From: Rhodocollybia butyracea
Taxonomy: Eukaryota; Basidiomycota; Agaricomycetes; Agaricales; Omphalotaceae
Direction of reading: 5' to 3'
Length of the DNA: 64,000 bases
Assembly: GCA_015501585.1 (NCBI GenBank)
Contig: JADNRY010000295.1
Coordinates: 1 to 64,000, forward strand
Under the pieces are notes generated by a model that was not told the DNA's origin, did no database searches, and saw nothing but the letters and a program-made list of their open reading frames with translations. Shown here piece by piece: positions 1 to 12,028 of the stretch (positions are counted from its first letter, which is position 1; each line of letters starts with the position of its first letter). A program made the position numbers and the translations under genes.

Positions 1-122
1 CTCTAGCGTTACAGTTTCCGAGCGTGTTTCATCAAAGGAGTAAGCTATGGATCTACTTTACTGAAGCAGGTATATCATTTATCTTCCATCGAGCCATAAC
101 TGAGTCGGTTGCAGAGTCCAAC

Positions 123-289
123 TCACTGCCTGCAAATCAACATAAATTTTGGTGGAAGTAGTAAAATTATGTTGAACCTGTGTGCACTGTGAAGGTAGTA
201 AGATTATGTTAAAATTGTATGAGGTTTCATACAATTTTAACATAATTTTACTATTTGCACCAAAATTTATGGTGATTTGCATGCAGTGA
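123..289. mobile_element. MITE-like inverted-repeat element
   Basis: A 167 bp segment whose outer ~51 bases form imperfect terminal inverted repeats: the left end reads TCACTGCCTGCAAATC and the right end is the complement of TCACTGCATGCAAATC. A second, nearly perfect hairpin is nested inside, with arms 195-222 and 227-254 and a 4-nt loop. The block AGTAAAATTATGTT, or a one-base variant, occurs in all four arms. There is no coding capacity and no clear target-site duplication. The palindrome within a palindrome fits a small foldback/MITE element; the superfamily is unknown. Confidence 0.55.
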
Positions 290-533
290 CTGTATATCAT
301 GAATGCGATTATTTAACGTTAACTATACACAATCGAGAGCCCCGATGAACATAAGTACATTGAGTTAAAACCTTCATCTTCGCCTATCTTGTACTTCTTG
401 TACTTCAACACCGCATTGTGAGTCCGTACTTATAACCTATGTACTTACTTACCTGTGAGATGTTGCAGTGATTGGAATTGATCTCTCTGGCGGTCCGATC
501 TCCCATTCTCACGCCTGCTTTTTTCGTTCCATC
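290..533. other. 5' intergenic region of UTP7
   Basis: Short AT-rich spacer between the palindromic element and the UTP7 start. No convincing TATA box or other motif is visible. Bases 1-122 also show nothing recognisable. Confidence 0.4.
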
Positions 534-2701
534 ATGGACGCCCTCATAGCTAAAGCCGATGCGATCCAGCCACTATCCGGAAAACGAAAAAGGACCACGC
601 CATCTCAACCTAAAGCTGGGCCCTCCACAAAAAACAGTCAAAACCGACAAAACCTCTGCCTCGATTGTAAAAAACACAACTCTTCCTAAATCTCTACGAA
701 CCCAGCCCAATGAAACAACAGAATCTTCACCGTATAAGCACATCGCCAACAAAAAACCTCCGTCGTTCTCTCGTAAAAACCGCAACGCATATCGCCCAAT
801 CTCAAGCCCTGCTTTCGGACGCAGTGGACTTGCTTCCTTCGGAGGAATCAGGATTTATACAAACTGATGCGCCATTAGAACGAACATGGCGCCTTGCGCA
901 GAGCGACATTGTTAGAGAGACGGGAGCGGAGGCTGCAAGAGGGCGGCTTGAAATGAAGCTCGATGGAGGGCCGTACAGGATTCGATACACGAAGAACGGA
1001 CGGCACATGGCCATCGCAGGGAAAACAGGCCATGTTGCCTCTTTCGATACCCTTACAGGCGCTATACACAACGAGCTACAGCTAGGCGAAACGTGCAAGG
1101 ACATCGTTTTTCTCCAGGACCATTCATTCTACGCCGTCGCGCAGCAAAAGTACACTTTTATCTACGATCGAGACGGCGTCGAAATCCACAAACTCAAAGA
1201 CCACATTAGTCCGACACGGCTGGAGTTTTTACCGTATCACTGGCTTCTTGCTAGCGTCGGTTCAGCCGGGTACCTAAAATACCAAGATACGTCTACTGGT
1301 CAACTCGTCGCAGAACATCGTACCGCGCTCGGCGCATGCTCAGTCCTCGCGCAGAATCCGCAGAACGCAGTTCTTTATCTGGGGCACCAGAACGGCTGTG
1401 TCACACTGTGGACTCCGAATCTTCCACATCCAGCTGTCAAAGTCCTCGCACACCTCGGGCCCGTAGCGAGTGTTTCTGTCGATCCGAGCGAGGGCGGCAG
1501 GTACATGGCCACCGCTGGAAAAGACGGCCACGTCAAGGTATGGGACTGTCGGAACTGGAAAGGCGCCGTGCGCGAATGGAGCCTGCGGAGCGGCGGCAAA
1601 GGAGATGCGGAAGTGGAGTGGAGCCAGAAAGGCGTGCTTGCTGTTGCGAGCGGCGGCAGCGTCAATATGTATACGTCGCCCTCGATAAAAACGGTTCATA
1701 ACGCGCCGTCGCAGCCGCCTCTGTATATGACCCATCCTCTGCCGTCTGCATCGCATCGACCGATCACGTCCCTGCGGTTCGCGCCGTTGCAGGATATTCT
1801 CGCTATCGGGCATGCACAGGGAACTAGTAGTATCCTTGTTCCGGGAGCTGGTGAAGGCGGTATGGATACCGGCGAGGGGTTAGACTTATATGAAGGTGTG
1901 AAGGGACGTAGGGAGAGGGAGGTTCGAGCTTTGCTCGACAAGGTTCGTGGTGTTACATCGCTGGTTGTCGCTGTCTTACTGATTCTTTTTTTTTGCCGGC
2001 GCGTAGGTTCAACCAGATCTGATCACTCTTGACCCAGAGTTTGTCGGAGCCTTGGCTCCGCCTTCAAAGCTGACCACGAAACTCCCAACCACAGGTGACT
2101 ACTTATCCATACTCGTAATTCTTACCCGTACGATATCATACTGAAAAAAATTTAAATCATAGGTGGTTCTGGTTCCTCGCGCGCCAATGAAGTCCCTTAC
2201 AGTCGTCTGTCGCGTGCGGAACGGTTACAGGTGTCGGGCAAAGCCGATGTGACGGAGGAGGTTGTTTCTGACGCTGATGAGAAAGATGCGGATGGTAAGG
2301 GTAAGATCGACAGGGAAGAACGGGAGAAGAGGAAGATGCGGGGGAAGGGCAAGAGCGTGAAGAGGTACTTGCGGAAGCAGAGGAAAAATGTTATTGATCC
2401 TACAGCGGTAAGTAATGTTTCTGCTGCATACACGTCTTTGGCCTCTGCTTCTCTCTCTCTCCCTCTCCCTCCCTCTCTTTTCTTTCCACTTTCCTTACCC
2501 GCGTATTCTATTTCCGCATCGCTATTCCAATTGCTCATTGCTCATTTTGCTCACACCTCTTTCCAACAGGTCGCTATTCGCGCCAAACTCGAAAAACAAA
2601 AAGCTGAACGCAAAGCGGAGATTCGAAGAGTCAAATATGGAGATGAACCGCAGGAGAAGAGCTCGGCGCTGGATCGGTTCAAACGAACGTCGAAGGTTTA
2701 G
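534..2701 (+). CDS. UTP7: U3 snoRNP protein Utp7 (WDR46/BING4 homologue)
   Basis: Nucleolar WD40 protein of the small-subunit processome, needed for 18S rRNA maturation. The main open block (about 765-1942) carries the Utp7 core: motifs LDGGPYRIRYTKNGRHMAIA, YVFIYDRDG-like and LEFLPYHWLLASVG, then two clear WD blades ending in VKVWDCRNWKGAV. Introns at 1943-2006, 2095-2162 and 2408-2569 join it to a BING4CT-type tail (VQPDLITLDPEFVGA, then YSRLSRAERLQVSGK) and a basic Lys/Arg-rich C-terminus ending at 2701. The start is the ATG at 534 (MDALIAKADA, the usual fungal start). The N-terminal ~75 codons lie in three successive frames: the shifts fall near 626-634 and 750-757, both beside runs of six A, and each looks like one extra base. 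The middle frame still reads conserved SPYKHIANKK. In an essential single-copy gene this suggests assembly error rather than decay. Confidence 0.85.
1943..2006 (+). other. UTP7 intron 1
   Basis: GTTCGT...GCGTAG, 64 nt. Removing it joins RALLDK to VQPDLITLDPEFVG, restoring the conserved Utp7 sequence. The open reading frame otherwise runs through into a spurious hydrophobic tail. Confidence 0.75.
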
Positions 2702-3350
2702 CCTTAGTTAGACGGTAGTGGTTGATATTTTGATGAGCAATATTCAACAAAAGGGAGATTTCTTTTGTTCACCTGGGACCACCTGGGACGATGGAGCCTG
2801 GTAGACAAGTCCGGCTTGGACTAATCCGATTAGTCGTCATCTTAGTTTTTTGAACGTCCACTCAGAGGCATGCTGGTTTCCTTCTGAGTAACACGTACTA
2901 GGTTCAAAGCTGCCCACAACCCACTCCTCTTTTATCAGTGAGACTATGAGAGAACAAGTACTGTATCTCTTCACCGAAACTCATCAATTAGGCTATACTA
3001 TACATAGTGATCGATATTTGCCTTTGGCTGGCTGATACATCACTCGATGAAGAGCCGAAGAAAACAAACTCACATTAAGCGCCCACAGTACTTACATCTC
3101 AACTTGAACTTGTAGTACGCGGTACGCGGCCATATACATTAGAATCCAAATCTCTACGCTCTTTGCCAGCCATCGGTCTACAAGCAGTTTATCAACTCGG
3201 TAAACTCAGTGTGAAAGTTCCACGACATCGCGTCATATCACACAATTGGCAGATGAGCTGAACGTGGACGCTTCTACTCCTTGGAGTCTTTATCAACACT
3301 TATTCTCTTGTCCCCAGTTTTTGACACCGGATCCTACGGGATAACTAGCT
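2702..3350. other. intergenic region UTP7 / 2OG oxygenase
   Basis: 649 bp with no gene, repeat or tRNA seen. It should contain the UTP7 terminator and the promoter of the 2OG oxygenase; no motif is clear enough to place either. Confidence 0.4.
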
Positions 3351-4847
3351 ATGACAGAGTCAAACTTCTCAAAAATTCCTCAGCTTGATTATTCCCTTGT
3401 GCTCGATAGTGCAACCAAACCTCAATTCATCTTGGAGCTCCGGCATGCTCTAATGCATGTCGGCTTCCTCTATCTGTCTAATACGAGCTCTGTAGTCGAC
3501 GAAGAGCTTGTCGAAAGTTTGAAAAGCTACATCCCGAAGCTGTTCGCACTACCGCAGGAGGAGAAGGACAAAATTCGGATGGCGAATTCTCCTCATTTTC
3601 TCGGGTATTCAAGACTGGGAGCAGAGCTAACAAAGGGTAAGACAGACTACAGAGAGCAGTTTGACATTGCCACAGAGCATGTGTCGAGATGGAAGCCTGG
3701 AGATCCGGATTATTTGAATGTTTGGGGTCCCTCTCAGGTGAATATACAATCTCAAGTTTTGAGCTATACTAACGATAATGATAGTATCCTGACGAGGCAC
3801 TGATTCCCGGTTTCCAACACACGATGCAAACCTATCTCTCCCAAGTTACTTCACTGGGAACTCGAATTATAGCTCTCATTGCGGAGGCACTCGGACTTCC
3901 TCCCGATGGTTTATCGCGCTTCTACGACACACCGGATAGGATGCAACATCGAGGGAAAATCGTGCAGTATCCTGTTCCAAATGAACGCAGTGAATCCGAT
4001 CAAGGTGTTGGACCGCACTACGATGCTGGATTTTTGACGATCGTGAGTCTCAAAGCCAATTCATATCTGCGAGCTGCTCTTCATTTCGTAGCTTCTTCAA
4101 GCTTCGTCACATCCTGGACTGCAAGTCCAAAATCTATCCGGCGACTGGATAGATGCTTCACCTGTGCCTGGAACATTCGTAGTGAGTTGTTCAGCTACGC
4201 CTTCATTCCTCCTCCAAACTAACATCACGGATACTAGATCAACTTTGGAAGAGGTGAGTTTGATTCCGTTTTCCATTGCGCATTTGTGCCTTTTATTAAT
4301 AAAACGCTGCTCTTATTCCACATAGCACTGGAATTTGTCACTAAGGGAATTGCACGAGCGACCTCTCACCGTGTGCTTTCTCCGCCTATCGGTTCTCCCA
4401 GCCCCAGATACAGCGTGCCTCTTTTCCATAATATCGCGTTGGATGTCAGGGTAAGAGATCCAAAGTACGAGTTGGAATGTAAGTTGGTTTTGGGGAGTTT
4501 ACTGTTCAACTACCTATCGATCTGTTTCGTAGTCCCGCCCGAGATCTTGAAGCTTCGTGATGAGCGAGGGAACCTTTCTCAGACTGACTGTACGTCGAAT
4601 TTTTTTCCGGGTTAATCGTGAACTTATGTTCTCAGCTATAAACTACTCCGAATTTGAGAGTCAGCCCTCAGGAATGGTGCAACTTCTGGGTCGTGTAAGG
4701 TGAGTTGGGTACGGTCTCTGATTTGATATATGTACTAGCCCAAATATTCCATTTAGGAGTCATCCAGATGTTGCTCAACGGCACTACCCCGTACTTTTCA
4801 AAGAGTTCTTCCCTAATGGACTACCGACGCAGGGGATAGCATATTGA
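3351..4847 (+). CDS. 2-oxoglutarate/Fe(II)-dependent oxygenase, IPNS-like
   Basis: Non-heme iron dioxygenase of the isopenicillin N synthase-like superfamily; the substrate cannot be told from sequence. Eight exons (3351-3737, 3785-4042, 4092-4181, 4238-4253, 4326-4478, 4533-4589, 4636-4699, 4757-4847) sum to 371 codons with consistent phases, the family's usual length. A DIOX_N-type N-terminus (IPQLDYSLVLD...HVGFLYLSNT) is followed by the jelly-roll core. Iron ligands are His and Asp in VGPHYDAGFLT, with the distal His in ATSHRVLSP; the 2OG-binding R-x-S is in SPRYSVP. All ligands are present, so the gene looks functional. Three 3' fragments of a close paralogue lie at 33130-33324, 34096-34170 and 37085-37310. 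The start is the first in-frame ATG giving the family N-terminus. Confidence 0.88.
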
Positions 4848-5279
4848 TATCCACGGACCACAAGGTTGTATGATATACATATCTAGACAACTGAATCGGA
4901 TGTTGCTGCAATGACGATTGAATAAAGCAATACGAGAATTCATTTCGACAATTCTGATGTGGATGAACAAGATCGGATGACTGAGATTTGTGTAAACCTC
5001 CCTTAGCTTTTTCTGGGCATGTCCCAATCCTGGTAGACTTCATCAAAGTTAGTTGTGATCACAGTTCGACTACAGAACTTGGGCGCGCAATGGACGCGTC
5101 TTTGAAAGGGATTTCGAATCCCACCTCACAGTGTATTTGATTTGTAGATGAGGTGACTATCTTCCACCAGCATCGCCCACAGTGACCACTCCTGTGATAC
5201 CGATACCGATACAAAGGCCCGTAGCGGGCTTTGCCTCTTGTCGGCGCTACCGAAGTTGATACCACTGTCTGTTTGCCAT
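4848..5279. other. downstream flank of 2OG oxygenase
   Basis: No gene seen. Around 4850-4960 the DNA resembles 34180-34290 and 37310-37400, which lie in the same place relative to the 2OG 3' fragments. The copies therefore carried flanking DNA as well as exons, indicating DNA-level duplication and not retroposition. Confidence 0.45.
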
Positions 5280-5352
5280 GGCCGACTAGCTCAACTGGTC
5301 AGGGCGTCTTGCTAATATTGCCCCATCATACGTTGGATCCCCACGTTGGTCA
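5280..5352 (+). tRNA. tRNA-Ile(AAU)-like, probably a pseudogene
   Basis: A 73-nt block starting GGCCGACTAGCTCAACTGGT and ending CCCCACGTTGGTCA. The seven-base acceptor stem closes with two G-U pairs and discriminator A. The D-arm (GCTC/GGGC) and A-box TAGCTCAACTGG are good. The anticodon loop CTAATAT gives AAU. The 3' half of the anticodon stem and the 5' half of the T-stem do not pair, and the B-box (GTTGGATCC) has one mismatch to GWTCRANNC. It is best read as a decayed tRNA-Ile gene. Confidence 0.55.
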
Positions 5353-5554
5353 TGTTCAGGACCATCATTGTTTAATTGTTGCTTTTTGGCCTCAGACCTT
5401 CCTTAACACTTTTCGATGGGTATGTATATTTCAACAGGCCACGATAATGAACCAGTACTGGGAATGATCTCGAGCTTCGGGACTCTTCATGTCTCTAACT
5501 CCATCTATCATATCTATAAGTACTTCGCAACTTTGCAGAGCAGAATGAGCTCGG

Positions 5555-7065
5555 AGCCTACCTGCTACAAGCTGCTACACTGTCTCTTCGGGTGACCCTC
5601 CGTTATTTGGTCTCTCCAGGGAAGATGATTGGGCCGTCGGCTGGACACTAGCCTCCAGTATATCGTTCGCTGATGAGTCAATCAATAGCATGGACTCTTG
5701 GGGAAAGCCTTGGGGTAGCAAAGAAACGGTGGCAAATGATTCCAAGTTGGAAGGTGGCCTCGAAGCGCTGACAATAATTGCGGAAAACTGGCTTGAAGTG
5801 AGAATCATATTTTGAAATTGTTAACTCAAGGAACTTCTTACTATCAAGCCCTAAAAGCCAAGGTATACCGTATCGCAGATTAGCTTCAATGAACCTGGCA
5901 TATAACTTAACGTACAGTGACACAAACATACTAGGATGGTAGTCAGTCACTAAGGTAATAGCTTGGTCGAACATTGAGATTTACTGAAGCGACAACCACC
6001 TGGTATGCAACTGATGAGATGTTCCAAGTCACAAAGACACTGAGCCACCAAACAATATTGATTGCAGCTATGAATGCCAATTTAAACCAAGAGACCAGGG
6101 GAAAAATGTTCTGGTACACACCAGAATTAATCATGATTGCACCGACCCGAACATACGCACTCGGTGACTGCAGCTTGGGTACTCCTGCGGCCAACAGTTG
6201 ACGGTGGGAGCGCCACATACAAGTAACAATAAGACCTTTTGACCTTTCCAGTAAGTCATCATGTTTCTCAAAGGAGTAGGAATATGTAATTACTGGTACA
6301 CATCACATTCAGGCCACCTGAAACGAAGCCAAAGATGGATAGACTGGCAAGAGTCAATTTTTGTGGATGATCACTCCAGGGGTTGACATTATTTTCCTGA
6401 GAGATGGAAATGAAGTTCCATATTCCAAAACCTTCCAATTAACTTTAATACTAGAGTAAATCATGATAGCAAACAGGCACACCGTACCGCATTGGACCAC
6501 AAACACCAATAAAGGGAGGGCAACAATGCGAAGACGAGAGTTATAGAGGATATACAAACGATAGAGCTACGTGGGATTGAGCATATATGTAACACAGTCA
6601 AGGAACTAGTACTCAGCGCACTAAAACTGTATCTGAAATTACTATAGCAAATTCACTGCACACAATTTTGATCTTGCGCTTTTTTCCATACCCAGAGTAA
6701 TCATTGGGCCCAGTGGGCTGTATGATATGTGTGGCGAAAATGAGATCCGCCACCATGGTCTACACAGAGACTGCATCAGTTGTCATTTTTCAAAATGCCA
6801 TCCTAATTACATACTACAGTCACAATCACAAAGAGCAATAAACTTGCTGTTGAAAGATAGATGAATATTTTTGGGGGAAGCTTTTTCCGGCGTAGTACTA
6901 GAATCCGGCCATGTCTGATGAAAGTTGCTACATAAACGCCTAGACAATCAAGGGAAAAATATGAGAGTTGCTAGGTGCGCATACATTGATGGGAGACACA
7001 CCGTAAACCAGAACCTCCAGGAATGTACCGACAAAAATAGCGTTGATAAGAAACATGGGGTTGCC
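5555..7065 (-). pseudogene. multi-pass membrane protein, decayed copy A
   Basis: Read on the minus strand. From about 7060 downward come a first membrane segment (FLINAIF...LEVLVYGV), a second near 6850-6980, PLLVFVVQCGTVCLFAIMIY near 6480-6540, and AFIAAINIVWWLSVFVTW near 6030-6090. A Ser-rich tail with SSSLERPNNGGSPEETV lies near 5575-5640. The order resembles fungal seven-helix integral membrane proteins of the DUF6534 kind (inference). Stops and frame changes separate the pieces beyond what introns easily explain, so it is called a pseudogene. Copy B (7860-9345) is clearly homologous over the whole length. Confidence 0.5.
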
Positions 7066-7080
7066 AGAGGCTCCACTTGT

Positions 7081-7734
7081 CCCTTAAGTATTGCGGCCTG
7101 ACTCGGAGGCTATGCAACTCCGAGGCGACTTGTTTATCTTGTACTGTGATCCATGATTAATGCGCTCTATACATAGGTATATCAGAAGTTCAAGAGGCAT
7201 CTCCCGACTCGGGTGATGACCCAAGTAGTAGTAGTAAAAGTGAACGTAAGTTTACTTTGAAGGTTTCGGGATCCTGATCCCATCCCGCCCACTCCTGGCT
7301 CCACTTTTACTCGTTATCTTGTAACACTGTGACAGGTACATACAAGCACCAAATATTGTTTAACCTACTACATATAATTACAGTTACAATTGAACTACCA
7401 ATCAAATGACTCATGGGTACTTTGCCAATCCTCCCAATCACTATACTTGGTCTCGAATCGAGCAAGAGACTCATCAGCAACTTGCTTCATGAGGTCAACC
7501 GTCAACTTGGGTATCACCAGGCCCCACTGTCCAGTACGAGATTATACCCCAACATGTTACCTGGTGTGGTAGCAAGGGCGCCACCATACTCCAAGTCCTC
7601 ATAGAAGGTCTCAAGTGGTGGACCAGTGGAGCCTTTACATAGCACTACAGTAATACTTACAGATGCAAATATACAGGATTCAGAGAAGACAGAAAAATAT
7701 CTGTCAAATAGCTGCTCGTGGAATCAAGACTAAA
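7081..7734. other. spacer between the two membrane-gene copies
   Basis: No supported gene. A minus-strand stretch near 7420-7520 reads KLTVDLMKQVADESLARFET, which looks protein-like but has no start, no recognised family and an interrupting stop. It could be a gene remnant. Confidence 0.3.
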
Positions 7735-7859
7735 GCAGGCCACAATAATGAACCAGTACTGGGAATGATCTCGAACAACCAAGCTTCGGGACTCTTCGTG
7801 TCTCTAACTCCATCTATCATATTTATAAGTGCTTGACAACTTTGCAGAGCAGAATGAGC

Positions 7860-9345
7860 TCGGAGCCTACCTGCTACACTGTCTCTTCGGGTGACGCTCC
7901 ATTATTTGATCTCTCCAGGGAAGATGATTTCGTCGGCTGGATACTAGCCTCCAGTATATCGTTTGCTGATGAGTCAGTCGATATCATGGAATCTTGGGGA
8001 AAGCCTTGGGGTAGCAAAGAAACGGTGGCAAATGACTCCAACTTGGAAGGTGGCCTCGAAGCGCTGACAATAATTGCGGAAAACTGGCTTAAAGTGAGAA
8101 TCATGTTTTGAAATTGTTAACTCAAGGGACTTCTTACTTACTATCAAGCCCTAAAAGCCAAGGTATCGCAGATTAGCTTCGATGAACCTGGAATATAACT
8201 TAACGTACAGTGACACAAACATACTAGAATGGTAGCCATTCACTAAGGTAATAGCTTGGTCCAACGTTGAGACTTACTGAAGCAACAACCACCTGGTATG
8301 CAACTGATGAGATAATCCAAGTCACAAAGATGCTGAGCCACCAAACAATATGAGTGCAGCTATGAATGCCAACTTAAACCAAGAGACCATGGTCAAAATG
8401 TTCTAGGACACACCGGAATTAATCATGATAGCACCAGCCCGAACATATGCACTTGATGATTGCAGCTTGGGCACTCCTGCGGCCAACAGTCGACGGTGAG
8501 AGCGCCACATACATGTAACAATAAGACCTTTTGACCTTTCTAGTAAGTCATCGTGTTCCTCAAAGGTCTAGGAATATGTAATTACTGGTACACATTACAT
8601 TCAGGCCGCCTGAAAGGAAGCCAAAGATGTTTTGAGCAAGAGTCGATTTTTGTGGACGATCACTCCAGGGATCAACAGTTTTTTCTTGAAAGAGGGAAAT
8701 TAAGCTCCATATTCCGATACCTTTGATCAAACTTGAATACTAGAGCGTAAAACATGGTGGCAAACAGGCACACCGCATTGGACCACAAACACCAATAAAG
8801 GGAGGGCGATAAAGCGAAGACGAGAGTTGTAGAGGATATATGAACGATAAAGCTGCATGGGATTGAGTATGTATACGACACAGTCAAGGAAGTAGTACTC
8901 AGCGCACCAAAACTGTATCTGAAACCACTATAGCGAATGTACCACATATAATCTTGATGTTGCGCCTTTTTCCATACCCAGAGTAATCATTGGGCCCAGT
9001 GGGCTGTATGATATGTGTGGCGAAAATGAGATCCGCCACCATAGTCTGCACAAAAACTACATCAGTTGTCATTTTTCGAAATGCCCTACTAATTGCATAC
9101 TACAGTCACAATCACAAAGAGCAGTAAACTTGCTGTTGAAAGATAGATGAACGTTTTTGGGGGCAGCTTTTTCCGGCGCAGTGCTAGAATCCGGACATGC
9201 TTGATGAAAGTTGCCACGTAAATACCTAGACAAACAAGGGAAAAATATGAGAGTCGCTTGGTGCACGATGACAAACACACCGTAAACCAGAACCTCTAGG
9301 AATGTACCAATGAAAATAGCGTTGATAAGAAACATGGGGTTGCCA
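7860..9345 (-). pseudogene. multi-pass membrane protein, copy B
   Basis: Homologue of copy A in direct orientation; the homology runs about 7735-9490. The minus strand reads MFLINAIFIGTFLEVLVYGV, an apparent intron ending ...TTTGTCTAG, then GIYVATFIKHVRILALRRKK with a helix (YLSTASLLLFVIVTVV). Next come MTTDVVFVQTMVADLIFATH and a later helix block near 8740-8850. The tail ends SSSLERSNNGASPEETV near 7874. Some gaps could be introns, but in-frame stops around 8250-8650 make a working gene unlikely. Both copies keep the C-terminal tail well. The family (fungal seven-helix, DUF6534-like) is inferred from helix pattern only. Confidence 0.5.
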
Positions 9346-10079
9346 GAGGCTCCACTTGTCCCTTAAGTATCGCAACCTAAGGTTATGCATAATTAGGCAA
9401 CTCCGAGACAACTTGTTTATCTTGTACTACGATCCATGATTAATGATTCATGATCGCTCTATACATAGGTATACTAGAAGTTCGAAGTTTGAGAGGCATC
9501 GGAAAAACATGTGCGAGCAGGAGCCAAAGGGACTGTACAGCTCTAACCATACCTGGACTCATATTGCCAAGAGATTTTTGGGGTTTGCCTTCGGGAGACA
9601 ACGGCAGCTTCCACTCACATTTCGCTGATGTCGGAGCCCGAGAAAGTGAAGGACGAGGCTTGATTGGCTCAAATACCGAAGTTGAAAGTAGTGTCGGCTA
9701 CCAATCTACAATGCGGACAATGAAGTATTGTAGGCCCTTTAACGCTCCGGACGGATGGTCTGGCTATGGCTGAGCTTTGGCTCTGATCGCTGATAACTTG
9801 AGTTTTCGTCGAGGTTATTTCAAGCCAATTCACAACTACCAATAGTACGGCCATCTCGGGAACCTACCAAAAGAAATGATGAGGTACCGTTCTGTTTAAG
9901 TCTCCGACCGTTTAAAAGTTTGGTCACCGGTGAAAAAGTCCTTTTGCAAGGACTGAATGTGTTTTCGTGAGTTTCGTCTTGGTATTCTGTGAGCTGATGC
10001 TGATTCTGTCACATGGTGGAGGGATGCTGCTCTACAAAGATGTTTCTCAAGGAAAAAGTGTGTTCAGAATAAACACTCT
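9346..10079. other. spacer with duplicated DNA
   Basis: No supported gene. The segment around 9560-9660 (the GGTTTGCCTTCGGGAGACAA stretch through the GTCGGAGCCCGAGAAAGTGA stretch) recurs at about 27920-28020. It is part of a larger duplicated cassette running from the membrane gene to the deaminase gene. Confidence 0.4.
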
Positions 10080-10952
10080 AGCTAATGAACGCGCTACGAG
10101 GTTGACCTTTGCAGTGACTTGTGCGTGAACCGCGTCGGATGAAAGTAATAAGTGATGTAGGTATGTGAATAATAGTGCATTGAGAGGAGAGGATGCCTGC
10201 TGAATTCTTGTCAGCTAGATGAAACGAACAAATGAGAAAGTTGGTACTCTGATCCCGAGAATGACTTTCGAGAGCCCAGATTTTCGGACAATGCCGCTTT
10301 CTTCGTTGCGAGGGAGATTCTGGTAATGGGGTTGTTTGAGGTTGTTCCAAAGGGACAGAGGAAGGTTATGAAGCAGGAAGGAAGGATAGAGGATGACGGA
10401 GGTGGAATTAGTAAAGATTGGGATGTGGAAGGCGGAGCGAACAAGGCCTGGAGGAAAGAGCAAGGAGACTGGGATAGAATCTTTGAGAGCGTTAGAGTTG
10501 GAAGCAAATGCCAAGTTGGCGCAGCATGAACATGTCCTTCCAATGCTGAGACCCGTAGCGGCAAAGTCGATTGGAGTGAAAAAGCCAACGAGAAAAAAGC
10601 GCGATACATTGTCCGTCTTGTAAGTCTCGTGAGCAAAGGTTGGATCAAGATCTGCGTTCAAATCCTCACTAGGCCTCAGGTAGAGGTAGGATACCAATCC
10701 AGAGGCTGAGATCCCTTCAAAATGTTACATCTCCTCACTCGTTCAGCGGCCTTCCCGTTCTCAGCTTCAGCTTCAATGCAGGAATGGACTCGTGATAGGA
10801 GAAACGGCCTTTGTTCCAATTGTCGGATTTGCTTTTGCTGGTCAATTCTTTATTCTGGCCTTCATTTGAGTTGGCAACTAGTGATGAAGAACAGTTTGAT
10901 TACAGAACTTGGATGCAGTTGGACGCGCAAACCAAAGAATGATTTATAATGA
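10080..10952. repeat. duplicated 5' region of deaminase gene, copy 1
   Basis: About 870 bp closely matching 28080-28970, the DNA just upstream of intact deaminase copy 3. It stops abruptly at the transposon end (10953), at the bases GATTTATAATGA that correspond to the start of the copy-3 coding region. The left remnant of deaminase copy 1 therefore lies here; the right remnant is at 24433-24720. Open frames on the minus strand (10215-10697) are low-complexity and not conserved in frame with 28075-28611. Confidence 0.6.
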
Positions 10953-11070
10953 CACCGGGGGCAAGGACCGGCGCAGTTGATTTCCCACTGCCATTAACGC
11001 AGTGGTCAACGCAGGGGGCAACGCAGTTGATTTTTTGATGATGTCACTCCATTGAATTGGAGTGCCGGCC
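10953..11070. repeat. left terminal inverted repeat of the DNA transposon
   Basis: Begins CACCGGGGGC and pairs with the right end 24325-24432. It contains a short extra internal duplication (GTCAACGCAGGGGGCAACGC) that the right TIR lacks. Confidence 0.75.
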
Positions 11071-12028
11071 AGTGAATGAACTCTAATTGATGCCGAATTG
11101 ATACCTGATGGATTTTTCCCACTCCATTGTAGTAATGCGAAGTTGTGCTTCAGGACATGGCAATATGTGTTTACATCTAGTGCTAAACCCAGCAGCATCA
11201 GAGATACACCAGAATCGGGCAGATAGACGGTTAAATGCAGCCATTGAGCATATGGCGCCTAATTCTTTCCCACCACCAAATACCTGATCTTCAATGTTCC
11301 TCTTCATACCACATGAATAAGAAAAGTGTATCCTCTATCTTTTGGTGAACAAAACATTTATCAATACTATATGTAGCCATACATTAATTCTTTTGAGAAT
11401 TTTTCTCGGATAAATGTCAGTAGATGGTTATTTCTGCCATTTAATCATTCAAGAGGACATGGAACCAAGGGCTTGATTTGGGCTTGATGGCTAATAAAAA
11501 AGTGCCAGATAGTAATGGTGTAGTAATCTCTAGGGTCTCAAATATGCAAAATCTAGTATCAGTCTCACAGCAAGTCCAATAGTATGGGCTAGTGTTTACA
11601 AAGTGTTTACCATTCAAGTGCCCTCAAGCCTTTGTGTTGGGCCACTGCCACACGCTTATAAGGATGAGCTGCACATCTTTCAGCATACTGTCTGCAGTCC
11701 AGCATGTTGACTGACACTGTATAAGATTGAGCCAAATAAGCTAACAATCAGTGGTGTAAGTGTAACGATCCAAGTCAATGGCAGCAAGCTGTCAAATAAT
11801 CCCCGACTCTGACCGAAGGGAAGAGAGGGTCTTGTGAACCTCGTTTCTTATCTGATCCTTCAGATTTCTGCTATGACGCAATACTTCGCACACTGATTGG
11901 ATGATGCTCTTTGGCGATAACGTTTTCACAGGTTTCGACCACTACAACTCTATCGCCGTACGTATCACCATATCCACTTCTGCCGCCGTACCTTGTTTCT
12001 AGGACCACTTTTACCATTACACTTCCGC
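11071..12028. other. left arm of DNA transposon
   Basis: No coding region recognised. A subterminal TCCCCGACTCTG near 11800 is complemented by CAGAGTCGGGGA near 23958 in the right arm. The right end holds the first of three ~45-bp tandem repeat units; the LTR element landed in the second. Confidence 0.45.
11977..12028. repeat. 45-bp tandem repeats, left part
   Basis: One full unit plus the first nine bases of a second, each containing CTTGTTTCTAGGACCACTTT or its start. The rest of unit two and unit three lie at 23101-23185. Joining the flanks and dropping one CCGC rebuilds an exact 45-base second unit. Confidence 0.65.

Noticed and set aside
7833..8111. 92-codon plus-strand open frame
   Set aside because: It is antisense to the conserved Ser-rich tail of the membrane-protein gene; the minus-strand reading is the one that continues into helices in both copies.
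10215..10697. 160-codon minus-strand open frame (and 28075-28611 in the duplicate)
   Set aside because: The two copies are not conserved in the same frame, the composition is low-complexity, and the region is simply duplicated DNA upstream of the deaminase gene.
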